From Larimichthys crocea (taxonomy: Eukaryota; Chordata; Actinopteri; Sciaenidae): a DNA stretch of 64,000 bases. Every line of letters begins with the position of its first letter. The first letter of the stretch is position 1. The position numbers and the translations under genes are program-made. The notes under the pieces are model-generated. The model had not been told where the DNA came from. It saw only the letters and a program-made list of their open reading frames with translations, and did no database searches. The stretch spans positions 10,143,705-10,207,704 of the forward strand of contig NC_040022.1 in assembly GCF_000972845.2 (NCBI RefSeq), given 5' to 3'. Positions 37,666 to 49,502 of the stretch are shown one piece after another.

Positions 37666-38289
37666 TGTGTGCGCATCCTACAACTGTAGAAGTGCCACAC
37701 GTTGGCAGTAACTACATCAGAAGTCCTGTATTGGAGCCGTGCAGGTCAGTGAATTTTGCTCAACACTATTTCCTGAACTCCAAATGTTTCACAATAAAGC
37801 TTCACTCTGTCCACTCGAACTCTAGATGGCTTTTAATTTGACACAGTTTGGTGTAATGTGATTTTGTGAACGTGTTCAGGCAATGCCAAGTTTCAACAAG
37901 AGAGAACTGTAGAATGTAATTCACACGTCTACAGTAATACTATAGCTTAGTCTCAACCTCGCAGTGTCGAAATGACTACAAAGGCTATTTGTTTAATCTG
38001 GCGGATTCAAAGTTAAACAGAATTCTACAGAACATGACTGTCAGTAATGAAAACCACAAGTAGTGACTGTACAATGAACATCCCGTAAGAAAGCCTACAC
38101 ACATGACTGAACTGTGAAGCCCATCCAACGATACTGTTCAGTCATTTTGGTGATCTTCTTTTCTCTTTTTCTACCGTATATAAACAATGTGACTATTGTG
38201 TTTAACAGCAATACTAGTGGTAATATCAGAAAGTATAAATGTTTTTTCTGTCAAACTTGCTGCCAATGAATCAATCAACACTGTTTTCA

Positions 38290-39627
38290 AATGTCTGTTT
38301 CTCAATAATGATGTTAGTGAATATTAAGACTCTGTACCACTCTATTCTGCACGTTTATGCTTTTCTATAAAGACACATTTAATGATATCTTTTTAGCTAC
38401 TGACTCTGGTCACTGTGTTGTCCATGTACTTTTAGATTTGACTGCAGCTTTTGATACAGTCGACTATGAAATCTTGATTGCTCGTCTGGAGCAGTGGGTG
38501 GGCATCAGCACTCCAATGGTTTAGGTCCTATCTGTCACATCCGACTTTCTGTGTCAGCCTTGATGACCCTGTGTCCTCCACTGCTCCTCTCTCATGTGGG
38601 GTCCCACAGGGCTATGTGCTTGGCCCTCTTTTATTCTGCCTTTACCTACTCCCACTTGGCTCCATCCTCTGGAAACATGGCATATCCTTCCACTGCTATG
38701 CGGATGATAGCCAGATCTATGTCCCTCTCAAAAAGGCGAACTCTTACTCTGTCAAACCGCTGCTAATGTGTCTAGAGGATCTTAAAGCATGGATGGCATT
38801 ACATTTTCTGAATTTTAATGAGAAAAAGACAGAAGTCATAGTCTTTGGTGGCACTTCTGGGACCCCCCCTCTAGTTGATCTGGGTCCCTTGGCACATTAT
38901 CGCGTCCCAATTGTTAAAAATTTAGGGGTAAAAGTGGACGCTGATCTTAAATTTGACAGCCAGATTAAAGCTGTGGTGAAGTCCAGCTTTTGTGACCACT
39001 CGGCTTGAATACTGCAATGCACTGTATTTGGGGGTTAGTGGGTCCTCGATTAGTCGTCTTCAGCTGGTACAAAATGCTGCTGCACGTCTTTTAACTGGCA
39101 CAAGCAAATTCGAGCACATTTCACCGATTTTAGCTTCACTCCACTGACTCCCTGTCCATTTTAGGATTCATTTTAAAGTTCTTTTATTTGCTTTTAAGGC
39201 CTTGAATGGCCTTGCCCCACCCTACCTCTCTGAGCTGCTGCACCCCTACATGCCTAGCCGTTCTCTCAGGTCAGCTGACTGTCCCTAAAGCTAGACTTAA
39301 GCTCAGAGGGGATCGAGCATTTGCCGTTGCAGCCCCGAAGCTATGGAACGGATTGCCGCTGCATGTGAGACAGGCCTCCTCTCTGTCTCTTGATTTTATG
39401 TGCATACATGCATTTTGTTATTTACGTATTTATTTTTGTCTGTTTTTCATTTATTTTATCTAGTGCCTTTTATTCATTTTATTTTTATTGTTTTCTATCT
39501 TTCTATTATCTACTTGATGTTTTGTTGTGTTTCTATATTGTTATTCATTGTGTTCTATCGTATTGTGCAGCACTTTGTAAACCCTGTGTTTGCTAAAATC
39601 GTGCTATATAAATAAAGTGGATTGGAT
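38290..39627 (+). mobile_element. LINE fragment (L2-like), reverse transcriptase to 3' tail
   Basis: 38430-39008 encodes reverse transcriptase motifs in order: LDLTAAFDTVDYEIL, CGVPQGYVLGPLLFCLYLLP and FHCYADDSQIYVPL (the YADD active site), then KKTEVIVFG and VKNLGVKVDADL. After a frame break, 39010-39400 continues with the C-terminal region. It ends with a TATAAATAAAGTGGATTGGA tail. The frame at 38478-39008 starts after a shift from the upstream part, so the element is inactive. It is a different family from the one at 40500-41910. Confidence 0.85.
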
Positions 39628-40325
39628 TGTCACACCGCGGTGAGGTCAAGCTGGGTTTTTGTCTTGTCTTGTCACTTCCTGTTTTATTTTGAAAGATAAC
39701 TCTCCTCTTGTTTCAGGTCACTTGCTCTTCCTCATGTGTCACCGGTCTGATTGTCTTCCCCGCCCTGATTGTTTCTACCTGTTCCCCATTACCTGGTGTA
39801 TATATTGTCTGTGTCTCCCTTTGTCCCGTGCCGAAGTGTTTCGTCTCATGCAGCGTTCACCAAAGCCTTCTTTCCTTAGCCCACAGCCATAGCTTTTCGC
39901 TCAAGTGATCTTTTATTTCTTCCTCGTAAGAGTGATTTTTTGTTGTAATTTTCTAGCCTCAGCCATAGCTTTATAGCTCTAGGGTTCTGTTGTTTTCTTC
40001 CTCGCAAGAGTGATTTTTTTGTTGTATTATCTTAGTCTAGCCCTTTTGGTTTCCTAGTGTTCAGCCTAGTGTTTTGTCAGCCTCGTAGGAGTGCCCTTAG
40101 TTAATGTTTTCATAGCCTTTGTTTTCTCCTCGTTGTGAGTGATTTTGATTTTGTTAATCTTTGGTAAAGATAGTTCAGATTTTTTTCCTCCTCGGAGAGA
40201 TTTTTTGTTTCTTAGTTTAGGCCAACTTTATAGCCTCACTCTTTCGAGGGTTATTCAAGTCCTGAATAAAAGCTACTCTCAGCCTAACTCTGCATCTGAG
40301 TCCTCATTTGAGTCCCGGCCTGACA
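39628..40325 (+). mobile_element. Ty3/gypsy-type solo LTR
   Basis: It begins TGTCACACCGCGGTGAGG and ends CCCGGCCTGACA, so has TG...CA termini, and is flanked by a perfect 5-bp duplication TGGAT (39623-39627 and 40326-40330). No internal region is present. An AATAAA lies at about 40264. It landed in the TGGAT-repeat tail of the upstream LINE. Confidence 0.85.
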
Positions 40326-40499
40326 TGGATTGGATTAACCAAAGGTAAAGATTTGAACAATATGACAATTAAAAAAAGTTGGGAACGACTGGTCTAGAAG
40401 ATTATTCTAGAGGAGATATGCATTTTAACTAAGACAATTGGTTACAACATCTTATTCGAGGGTCGTGGAAAGAAATAAATTGACACTTTCACACATTTC

Positions 40500-41910
40500 C
40501 AAGGCAAATCTAATTTTATTTGTATAGCCCAAAGTCACAAAATACATTTGCCTCAGAGGGCTTTACAAGCTGTACAGGGAGTGACACCCTCTGTACTTAG
40601 ACCTTCGGTTCGAGTGAGAAAAAAATGGCCCACAAAAAACCTTTTTAACAGGGAAAAAATGTGGAAGAAACCTCAGCAAGAGCCACAGAGGACGGCTCTG
40701 GCTCCCAGTCTACTTTTGGAAACTATAGGAACCACAAGGAACCCAGCGTCCTGAGAGCACAGTGTTCTCGAGGGGTAGTAAGGTACTATGAGCTCTTTTA
40801 GATATGATGGTGCCTGACCATGAAGAGCTTTATAAGTAAGGAGAAGAATTTTAAATTCTAGATTTAACAGGTAGCCAGTGCAAGGAAGCCAGAATGGGAG
40901 AGATGTGATCTCTGATCTTGGTTCCTGTCAGAACACGTGCAGCAGCATTCACGTGCAATTAGCTGCAAAGAGACTTATTGGAGCAGTCTGATAACAAATA
41001 GTTACAACAGTCCAGCCTAGAAGTAACAAATGCTTGGTCTAGTTTTTCTGCATCCGCGTGAGACACGAAGCGTCTGATTTTGGCGATGTTACGTAAGTGG
41101 AAGAATGCAGTCCTCGAAATTTGTTTTATATGGACATTAAAGGACAAATCCTGATCAAAAACAACTCCAAGATTCTTTACAGTGGAGCTGGAGGCCAGGG
41201 TGATCCCATCTAAAGTAACTAAGTCTCTAGAAAGAGAGTTTCTGAGGTGTTTGGGTCCAATTACAAGAACTTCAGTTTTGTCTGAATTTAACATCAGAAA
41301 ATTGTAGGTCATCCAACTTTTTATATCCTTAAGGCATGCTTGGAGTTTAGTTAACTGATTGGTTGCATCAGGCTTGATCGATAAATATAATTGGGTGTCG
41401 TCAGCATAACAATGAAAATTGATAGAGTGATTCCTAATAATGTTCCCTAGAGGAAGCATATATAAACTGAATAGAAGTGGTCCAAGTACAGAACCTTGTG
41501 GGACTCCATGACAAACTTTGGTCTGCATGGAGGATTCATCATTGACGTGAACAAACTGAGATCGATCTAAAAAGTACGATTTAAACCAGCTTAGGGCGGT
41601 TCCTTTGATGCCAATTTGATGTTCCAGTCTCTGTGCTCTTTTAGATATGATTGTGCCTGACCATGAAGAGCTTTATAAGGACAGGACAAGTACAGAGATG
41701 AGTCCTTTGTCTGATGCCATTAGGAGGTCATTTGTAACTTTGACTAATGTGGTCTCTGTGTTATGATGCACTCTAAATCCTGACTGGAAATCCTCAAATA
41801 GACTCTTGTTATGGAGAAAGTCACACAGCTGATTAGCTACAGCTTTCTCAAGTATCTTAGACAGAAAGGGAAGGTTTGATATCGGCCTGTGCAAAAGATT
41901 AGGACGTCAT
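40500..41910 (-). mobile_element. L2/Maui-like LINE fragment
   Basis: Read on the minus strand: 41673-41894 has [20 protein letters not shown] and [20 protein letters not shown]; 40959-41528 has VCHGVPQGSVLGPLLFSLYM, FHCYADDTQLYLSI (YADD active site) and KTEVLVIGPKHL. The 3' end at 40500-40560 is the TTTATTTGTATAGCCCAAAG type, also seen at 48640-48926. Between the two frames, 41634-41680 repeats a piece of the element's own 3' region (40790-40836), replacing part of the reverse transcriptase. Confidence 0.9.
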
Positions 41911-42943
41911 TGATACTGTCTGTCTGGAACATTGATTGTGTCTCGTGACTGTAATAGTTATTTCACACATGATTTTATTTATTTATCTATTTTTGTTTTT
42001 TTGTGTGTTGTCCATGCAGGTAGTAGCATTTGGTTTAGGAGCTCCCTAATTATGTACACAACTGTCCAAGCATGCCAAGCTTTTCTTTTCAAGGTATCTT
42101 TTGTTGTGTTAAAGAGGCTAACATTTACTGAAGGAAACAAATATTAAAGCTTCTAATGTATGATTGAGTTGCAGATGCAACATCTGTTCTCTGCTCAGAT
42201 GCAGTTATTTGTAAAAAAGGGAAGAAAATGTTCGGGAATGGTAAACATTCTGCTGATTATTGTGCTTTTATTAGTCACAACTTTCGACTTTGAGTATATA
42301 CTGCTGAGCATGCAATATAGCTTCACTTTGGTTGAACACTTTGGATGTCGTGTGTCGCACGTTCACAGATACCTTGAAGTTGCACAACGCAAGTTGTAAC
42401 AGCCACACGGTCCGTGTTTGACCAATGAGTAACAGTATCACAGTATCAGTCCTGCAAACTCCAGCTCTACACTCTTTTTTGGCACCTGGAGAAGAAATGC
42501 AGATGAAGTTATTGAGTTATTCAAAAGGTTTTGGTTTCCTGAGAAAGTAGGGTTAATAATAGATAATTAATAATAGTTAATAATAGTTAATAATAGAACT
42601 GGCTTATAAGGATACTGGGTCACAACAGCATGTTGTGTTTCTTATCCTTATTTTATCTTATCCTTTTTGCCTTCATTAGCAGGATCCAAACACAGTTGAA
42701 TTTGGTTGTGCTTTTACTAGTGATATCTTCTTTTAGATGGTATTGCTGTTCAAAGTTCCACAATTCAAAATTCAGTTTTATTCATACTGTGCCAAATCAT
42801 AATAGTTATCTCAAGACATTTTCAATTAAAGCAGCAGCGACAGTGGCAAGAAACCTTGAGCAGAATCTGACTCACAGCCGGTTAGTTTACCTGCTTTTTG
42901 TCTTGTTTTGCAAGATTTACACATTTACAGAGATATTTTTAGA

Positions 42944-42986
<43 letters not shown>

Positions 42987-43190
42987 CTGTGTGTGTGGGA
43001 AATCACTCTCACACCCACAAGGCTAAAAGTTCAGGGTGTTTGAATGCTTGTTCAGTGAGTTTGTTCAGAGGTCAACATGAAAACGTGATCACTGACATGT
43101 TTACTGTCATTTCCTCTTTGAAGGGAATGTCAATTGATCGGTTAAGAAGTGTCAATTAAGGAAGAAGTCTCCCTCTAATGAAAACCTCAA
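41911..43190. other. No recognisable genes
   Basis: A/T-rich sequence; TTAATAATAG repeats at 42548-42596; a short LINE-tail-like piece at 42760-42890 (CAGTTTTATTCATACTGTGC); a GT microsatellite at 42944-42982. Confidence 0.55.
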
Positions 43191-43199
43191 GTTGCCAAA

Positions 43200-43557
43200 A
43201 AAAATAAAAAAGCAAGAATGAAACTTGCAACTCAACGTCTGACCCTTCAGTGACAAGAACTGTTGTTTAGAAGGAGGGTCCACAGCTGTTTTCTTTTGTC
43301 CTCCATCATCTTTATAAGGAGATCATCTAAAGACCCGACAGCCAGAGCTTGCAGCCGTTCCTCAGAAGCATACATCCCAGGTAAGCATACAGATTCATTT
43401 AAACACTGATGAGAGTTCTTCTTACCTTTTGTTCCGAGTGCCTCAAAGTGATCATGAGCAATTTCACATCTGTTTATGTCAGAACAACACAATAATGAAC
43501 ATTAAAGATTAGTTTTGATCTCTCTGTCTGAACAGGTCTTTCACTTGCACAGCCATT
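43200..43557 (+). promoter_or_regulatory. Promoter and 5' UTR of an actinoporin-like gene
   Basis: TATA-type box CTTTATAAGGAG at about 43310-43321, untranslated exon ending at 43380 (ACATCCCAG before GTAAGC), intron 43381-43535 and 22 bases of 5' UTR in the second exon before the ATG at 43558. The layout is the same as in the orphan promoter at 22.4 kb and the inverted one at 7.5 kb. Confidence 0.8.
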
Positions 43558-44171
43558 ATGGATCTTAGGCATGCCATACCAGCAGTTGCTCAACTCATTC
43601 CGACACATCGCCAGTGCTCCGTTGAGGTTACAAATAAATGCTCTAACTATGAGCTCTGTGAACCGAGGTAGCTAATTTTCTCTCTTGTATTTATTTTTTA
43701 ATAAATCTACCATGAACACATATAATTTATGCATATTTTTCTCCTCTTTCTAGTGTATACATGAACAGTGGTTTCTGTGCCCAAAGTCTGCCACTAACTC
43801 TTGAACCATCTTCATCTGGGAACGCACTGTTCACCAAGACTCCCCACGGTGCCCGAGGAGCTGTTGGCGTCTTCACCTATGATCTACTCGACAAATCTAC
43901 AAATGAGTCCACTGAGAAAATAGCTGTCATGTTCTCTGTGCCCTATGATTTCAACCTGTACTCCAACTGGTATGCAGTGGGAATCTTTCACAAGTTCACA
44001 GAGTGTAATCATGATCTTTATCATAAGATGTACAACAACTCAGACAACTCATTTGTTAGAGGTAAAGCAGGCGGCCTCTGTCTCAAACACAAGAACAATC
44101 GAGTTACCGTCGTGGCATCAATGTCTGACTCTTATCAGCCTGTCATGAAGGTGGAAGTGAAAGACGACTGA
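43558..44171 (+). CDS. apnl: Actinoporin-like protein, intact copy (175 aa)
   Basis: Coding exons 43558-43667 and 43754-44171 join in phase and give 175 residues, close to the usual size of actinoporins, small proteins that bind membranes and assemble pores. The long last exon encodes a beta-sandwich-type sequence with GARGAVGVFTYDL, VMFSVPYDFNLYSNWYAVGI (the aromatic membrane-binding loop) and FVRGKAG. No signal peptide is visible, so secretion would be non-classical or the protein stays in the cell. The N terminus before the sandwich is short, and several cysteines are present, unlike the cysteine-poor anemone toxins. The ATG at 43558 is conserved in the next copy. AATAAA at 44329 and again near 44490. 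In fish this family is often called apnl. What it does in this species cannot be read from sequence. Confidence 0.85.
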
Positions 44172-44539
44172 AATATGAGAATTCAGAAGTGCTGAAATGT
44201 AGATTCTCCTGCAGGTATATTTACGGTATATGTTTTCTGGCTTTGTTTCCTAACCAATTTGTAGTGGATTGTTTACTCAGGGCAAATACATGTTTAAATG
44301 GTGTAAGAAATTGTGCTTTGGACAAAATAATAAAGAATTTATTAAAATGTCTTTTTGGATTTATAGAATTGCATTGCTTCTGTGCTATAGAAAGTGTGAT
44401 ATATAATAACTGTTGTAAAGGGTAAAGATATGACTCCATGTAACAAAAGCATCGTGTCAAACAGCACTGCAGTGTAAGCCTAAAAAATTCAATAAAGTCC
44501 TCTTGTGGAAGTGGTGTCATTCTCAATTTGTCATATTTC

Positions 44540-45840
44540 TGTAAAAAAGAAACAGGATGTCCACAGACAGTGGCGGACTGCCAACCGGGAACACCGGGAC
44601 ATTTTCCAGTGGCCTGGCCGCTAAACTGTCCTGCCCAGCGATTGCCAACGGTTGGGACCAAAGGCTCGGTTCAGGTCGCGCTTGATTTTTAAATAAACAA
44701 TCCGTCGTGTGCAGTGGTTAAATTGGCTTTTGTAAGGAGGGGGAGCCATTCTTTACTCACAGTGGTCAATAGCTCTCAAAACAACCTCGCACCATAGGTT
44801 TAATCAGTGGTCAATAGCTCTCAAAACAACCTCGCACCATAGGTTTAATACAAATTTTATCAATTTATAACCTACTTATTTATATCTCACACCAATTCAC
44901 ATATTGGTAACGTATTTAGCCTATACATTTCACCATCAATCTACACTGCAATTTGTAAAACGTATTCACAATATACACAGTTCACATATTAACTTTTTTT
45001 TTTTTTTTTACATCCCATCAATTTACACTGTTATTTGCATTACTTATTTACATCTCACACCATAAATTCACATAGTTAATTACATCTGACAGATAAATCT
45101 ACATCAATCAAATCAATTGTTTGCTAAACTTTCTTACATGTCACAACATCAAACCAAATATCAGCAGTTGTCAGTCATTACAATAATTCACAACTTTCCA
45201 AATAGGACTTAGCTCTTTCACATTTTGTTGTGACAGTACTTGATTCACCTTAAGCTTCCTGCTGTCGGTGGCGCATCAGCAGAGAATGTGCCCGTATCAG
45301 TGAAAACATGGACTGGAGTTTCACTGATTCAGGTTTTATATCAGTGAAAACATGGACTGGAGTTTCATTGATTCGGGTTTTATATCAGTGAAAACATGGA
45401 CTGGAGTTTCACTGAATCAGGTTTTATATCAGTGAAAACTTGGACTGGAGTTTCACTGATTGAGGTTTTATATCAATAAACAAGCAGAACGGATTCAATA
45501 ATGAAGCTCTGACACAGCGCTCTGGAAACAGCGATGAGTGAACAGACTGATGTAGCCTACTGATTTATGACATGGTAAATGAGGGGAGGTCAAAACTAAT
45601 GATTTTAAACAGTTCTGTAATGGTAGCTACACCCATGATTATTCTAAACACCAAAGCAGAGGGAGTTCAGCTCCTGCTGGCTGTACTGCCGAGCTGAGCT
45701 CCTGAGGGCTCCGGCCCAATTTAGTGAATCTCTGTGCGGCTCATCTGCCTCGCTGAAGCTCACACAGACTGAGCAGAAACACACCCCATCATCCTCTCTT
45801 TTTGTGAGGCTCTCTGTCACAGCACTGCAGGCACACACAC
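44540..45840. repeat. Repeat block following an actinoporin-like gene, with minisatellites
   Basis: 44540-44705 matches 12130-12300 and 45690-45835 matches 12306-12400. Between them are 44760-44849 (two 45-bp units starting CAGTGGTCAATAGCTCTC), A/T-rich sequence and 45295-45470 (four 44-bp units). No coding sequence. Confidence 0.6.
45295..45470. repeat. 44-bp minisatellite, four units
   Basis: Units start TATCAGTGAAAACATGGACT at 45295, 45339, 45383 and 45427, with few differences between them. Confidence 0.95.
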
Positions 45841-45849
45841 ACACACACA

Positions 45850-46740
45850 CACTACACAGCAGCTCCCAAACGGTAAGTTAGATAGTAAATAATAGCAAGA
45901 AAAAACATTTTAACACTATACAAGTTGGATAGTAACTTCCCAAGAAAAAACTTTAACACTATATAACACGATATAAAATATACAAGTAACTGTTAAGTAA
46001 AAAACAGTGCGAACAATATATAGCTCTCAAACCTTATAAAATAATTTAGTGTTTATGAGAGACCGTACAGAGAATAGACACTGATTGTTCAAAGTGCAGT
46101 ATGCATGCATGGAAAATTGCACTAAATGTATTGCACAAGCAAGTTCGATAGCTACTGGACTTGACTTGGAGTGTCTGATATTTTGAGGGAGGAATGAGCA
46201 TCTTGATGCCAGCAGTCCCTGACTGAAGGTGCTCCTGAGTCTGTCCAGCACCTCATGGAGTGGGTGGGAGTCATTGTCCAAAATAGCCCCCACCTTAGAC
46301 AGCATCCTCCTTTCCAACACCACAGTCAGCAAGTCCATCTGCACCCCCACAACATCACCAGCCTTACGAACAAGTCTATTAATCCTGTTGGCTTCAGCTA
46401 CCTTCAAATCCACTGCTCCAGCACACAACAGCAAAGAAGATAGCGCTGGCCATCACCGACTCATAGAACATCCTCAGCATCGTCCTGCAGATGTTAAAAG
46501 ATCTCAGCCTCCTCAGAAGATAGAGGCAGCTCTGGCCCTTCCTGTGGACAGCTTCAGTGTTCTTATTCCAGTCCAGTTTGTTGCTTAAGTACACTCCCAA
46601 GTACATATACTCCTCCACAATGTCCACCAGGGCCCCCTGAATTGAGATAGGGGTTACCTGTGCTTCTTTTTTATTTGTTTTTTTTAGCATGGTCAGCAGC
46701 AGTAGTGCTGCAAGAGCTCCTGCTGTCATGGCAGTGGTGG
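45850..46740 (-). mobile_element. Non-LTR retrotransposon, 3' portion (second copy)
   Basis: Near-identical to 19830-20590. The minus-strand frame 46394-46729 has VEEYMYLGVYLSNKLDWNKN and the frame 46027-46434 has LLTVVLERRMLSKVGAILDN. It retains about 90 bases (46580-46672) that are missing from the first copy. Confidence 0.8.
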
Positions 46741-47550
46741 ACAGCAGCAGTGAAGAGTCAGAGCAGGAACCTTCAGGTACAATTTAAGTACAAACCTAAA
46801 CATGCAGCCTATGCTTTTAGAATAATTTGTCAAGTCAAAGAGTCATTCCCAATGTATTCATCTCAAAAGATGACACAAACAGAATATGGATGACATACAA
46901 TGAAGCTAATCACTCCCTATGCATAATGCAGGTGAACATAATTTCAGTTTATGTGATTTAAGTACAGGTTATTGCAGCATAACAGAAACATTTATTTTGT
47001 AGGGTAAAGAACCAGAAAAAGCTGTATGTGGGCACATGTGGAGCCTTTGCTTTATTATTTTACACTCTTACATCAGTAGGCAGCCAACCTACCTCACTCT
47101 TGGTGTTTTGCATTAATTGGGTGGTGGTGGCCTGGGATGGTATCAAATACCCGGCCTGAATTATTGTCCCAGTCCGCCCCTGTCCACAGATCTGTACATA
47201 CAAAGAAGACAGAATTTCCTTTTATGTCACAGATTTTAAATGCACATCCCAACGATGTCCCCACATGTCAGGGTTTTTTCCATTTTCCCATAGTAAATTA
47301 GGTTGCAAACGTGTTGGGGAATTGAGCACCTCCTTGTGGACAAGTGTTGAAAAAGCCTCAATCTTGCAGCATGGTGTCTGTAACAAGCACACAGTTATTA
47401 ATTTATCTTTTCCCTGGTGAGTTCTGGATTACAAACTGTATGCCTTATTTTGCCTGACACACATTTGCAAGGTTAATTTCTAAAGGTTAAACATTATACA
47501 TACCACATATAGTTGTAACATAAATGTAATGTGTTTTATACTTTTTTTAA
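46700..47550. repeat. Segmental duplication block, copy 2
   Basis: Collinear with 20540-21480; further shared sequence at 48375-48470. It lies between a LINE copy and an actinoporin-like promoter, as copy 1 does. Confidence 0.8.
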
Positions 47551-48374
47551 GTTCTACTTAAAGTGACTGGGCTCAAGCGTTCCATATGGCCCCCAAACAC
47601 ACACAAGGTTTGTGATAAAGTTGCTTTGATGTTCATAACATTTGGAGTAATGATTGCTGGCATTATAAAAAACAACCTTTTTTTAGTGTTTGTCACATTG
47701 AGTATGGTCACTCATGTTCAACGTCCTGTCCACTCAGTTCTAATCATATTAGCAAGATATAGCAAAAGATGAATGATTAATAAGCAACAGTAACTTCCAT
47801 GATGACCTGCAGGGACGTTGGAAATCCATCACAGTTAGTCATTCAGGTTTTATATCTCTATATCTGAATGGACAGGATAGTTCACAGCCCATCTATTTAA
47901 TATCAACTTTTTACAACATCTCGAGAAAGATTTTCACTGCTCTGCATGTCAAAGCAGCCCCACAGTCAACAACACAGAACAGATGACAGATGACTTTATC
48001 TGATTGTGGCTCGTCCACATCCTATGAACTGATTGTGGATTGTGGCTCATCCACATTCAGATCATCAGAGTTTTTTAAGAATGCGGTGCAGTGAGAACAC
48101 AGGCAAGGTTCATATCAAGTCAACATGTCTGCATCACACATTTTAAATGAATGGATGTCTGTCTGTGAATGACAAGTAGACATTATAAAGAGGAATGACC
48201 GAAGTGTGTGTCGATTTTTCGTTATCGTTAAGGATGGTCCGGTATCCTATGTTAAAGGAGATTGGAGCATTGGAGTTCCAGTGAATAAAGTTTCATTAAA
48301 AAGCAAAACAAAGCAAAAAACGCACAAACTGACAAAATGACGAAATGTTCTGTTGCCGTTTATTCAACAAACAG
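47551..48374. other. No recognisable genes
   Basis: Unique sequence in this window, with no supported exon. A short imperfect duplication GATTGTGGCTCGTCCACAT / GTGGCTCATCCACATTC lies near 48002-48058. Confidence 0.5.
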
Positions 48375-48471
48375 CAGTAGTTATTCTCTGTGGTGTTCAC
48401 ATGTTGGTGTTATGTAACTGAGATATTAATGTTCTGTTTGTGAAGGAAGTAAGGGCCAGAGTGTGAACACA

Positions 48472-48512
48472 ATTACTATTATTACTATTATTACTATTAT
48501 TACTACTATTTC
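48472..48512. repeat. ATTACT microsatellite
   Basis: Five to six units of TATTACTAT type. Confidence 0.9.
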
Positions 48513-48639
48513 TACCATATCTCCATTACAGTTTATAGTTAGTTCATGATTTGCTGCCGCTGTGCATCTGTGTCTCTCTGTCTCTATCACAGGTTCCACT
48601 GCTAGTGTAATCATTTTATCACTCATTGTAATTCATTGT

Positions 48640-48926
48640 CATTTTGTCAGTCACTGTAATTGTACAATATGTTTGTGTTGATTTGTCCTGTACACGTGAC
48701 ATCCATTGTACGTCTGTCCGTCCTGGGAGAGGGATCACTCCTCTGTGGCTCTTCCTGAGGTTTCTTCCACCTTTTTTCCCTGTTAAAGGATTTTTGTGGG
48801 CAAGATTTTCCTCACTCGAACCGAGGGTCTAAGGACAGAGGGTGTCACTCCCTGTACAGAGGCAAATGTATTTTGTCACTTTGGGCTATACAAATAAAAT
48901 TTGATTTGATTTGATTTGATTTGAAA
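48640..48926 (+). mobile_element. L2-type LINE 3' end
   Basis: It ends with TTTGGGCTATACAAATAAAA followed by TTTGATTTGATT repeats, the same 3' end as the LINE at 40500 in the opposite orientation. Non-coding. Confidence 0.85.
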
Positions 48927-49088
48927 TTCTCTGGATGAGTGGAGTCATACACCATGTTCCTGTGCCTGAACCTAACAGATTATTATATACATTCAGTGGT
49001 GCAGTATGTTATTCAACTATGCGTTTTGTCTGTGTGTGCGTGTGTGTGTTTGTGTGTCGTGGAAGAACAGGTTTGCTGTCATGGCCTG

Positions 49089-49502
49089 TATAAAAAGGCA
49101 GAGAGTCAAGGCTGACTCCCAGAGCTTTCAGCTGTCCCTCAGAGGTGTTTATCCCATCTAAGAACAGCCAGGTAGGTGTGAGGACAAGACTCTGTACTAT
49201 GCGCTTCTTATCACAATATCTTACAGGAATCTTATCTACTCTCATTGTGCTGCATCTTGAAGGTCTAGATAATACATTTTAGATAAGTAAATACTGTAGC
49301 CGTCCCTCAGAAGCATTCATCCCAGGTAAGCATACAGATTCATTTAAACACTGATGAGATTACTTCTTACCTTTTGTTCCGAGTGCCTCAAAGTGATCAT
49401 GAGCAATTTCACATCTGTTTATGTCAGAACAACACAATAATGAACATTAAAGGTTAGTTTTGATCTCCCTGTCTGAACAGGTCTTTCACTTGCACAGCTA
49501 TT
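49089..49502 (+). promoter_or_regulatory. Chimeric promoter of an actinoporin-like gene
   Basis: 49089-49096 is a strong TATAAAAA box. The exon ending at 49171 (AACAGCCAG before GTAGGT) and the following ~125 bp of intron match the first exon and intron of the diverged copy at 51.16-51.37 kb. At about 49297 this joins GCCGTCCCTCAGAAGCATTC, the last part of the usual 5' UTR exon of this subfamily (donor after 49325), whose own TATA region is missing. Intron 49326-49480 then leads to the coding exon. Transcription probably starts from the borrowed promoter. Confidence 0.75.
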
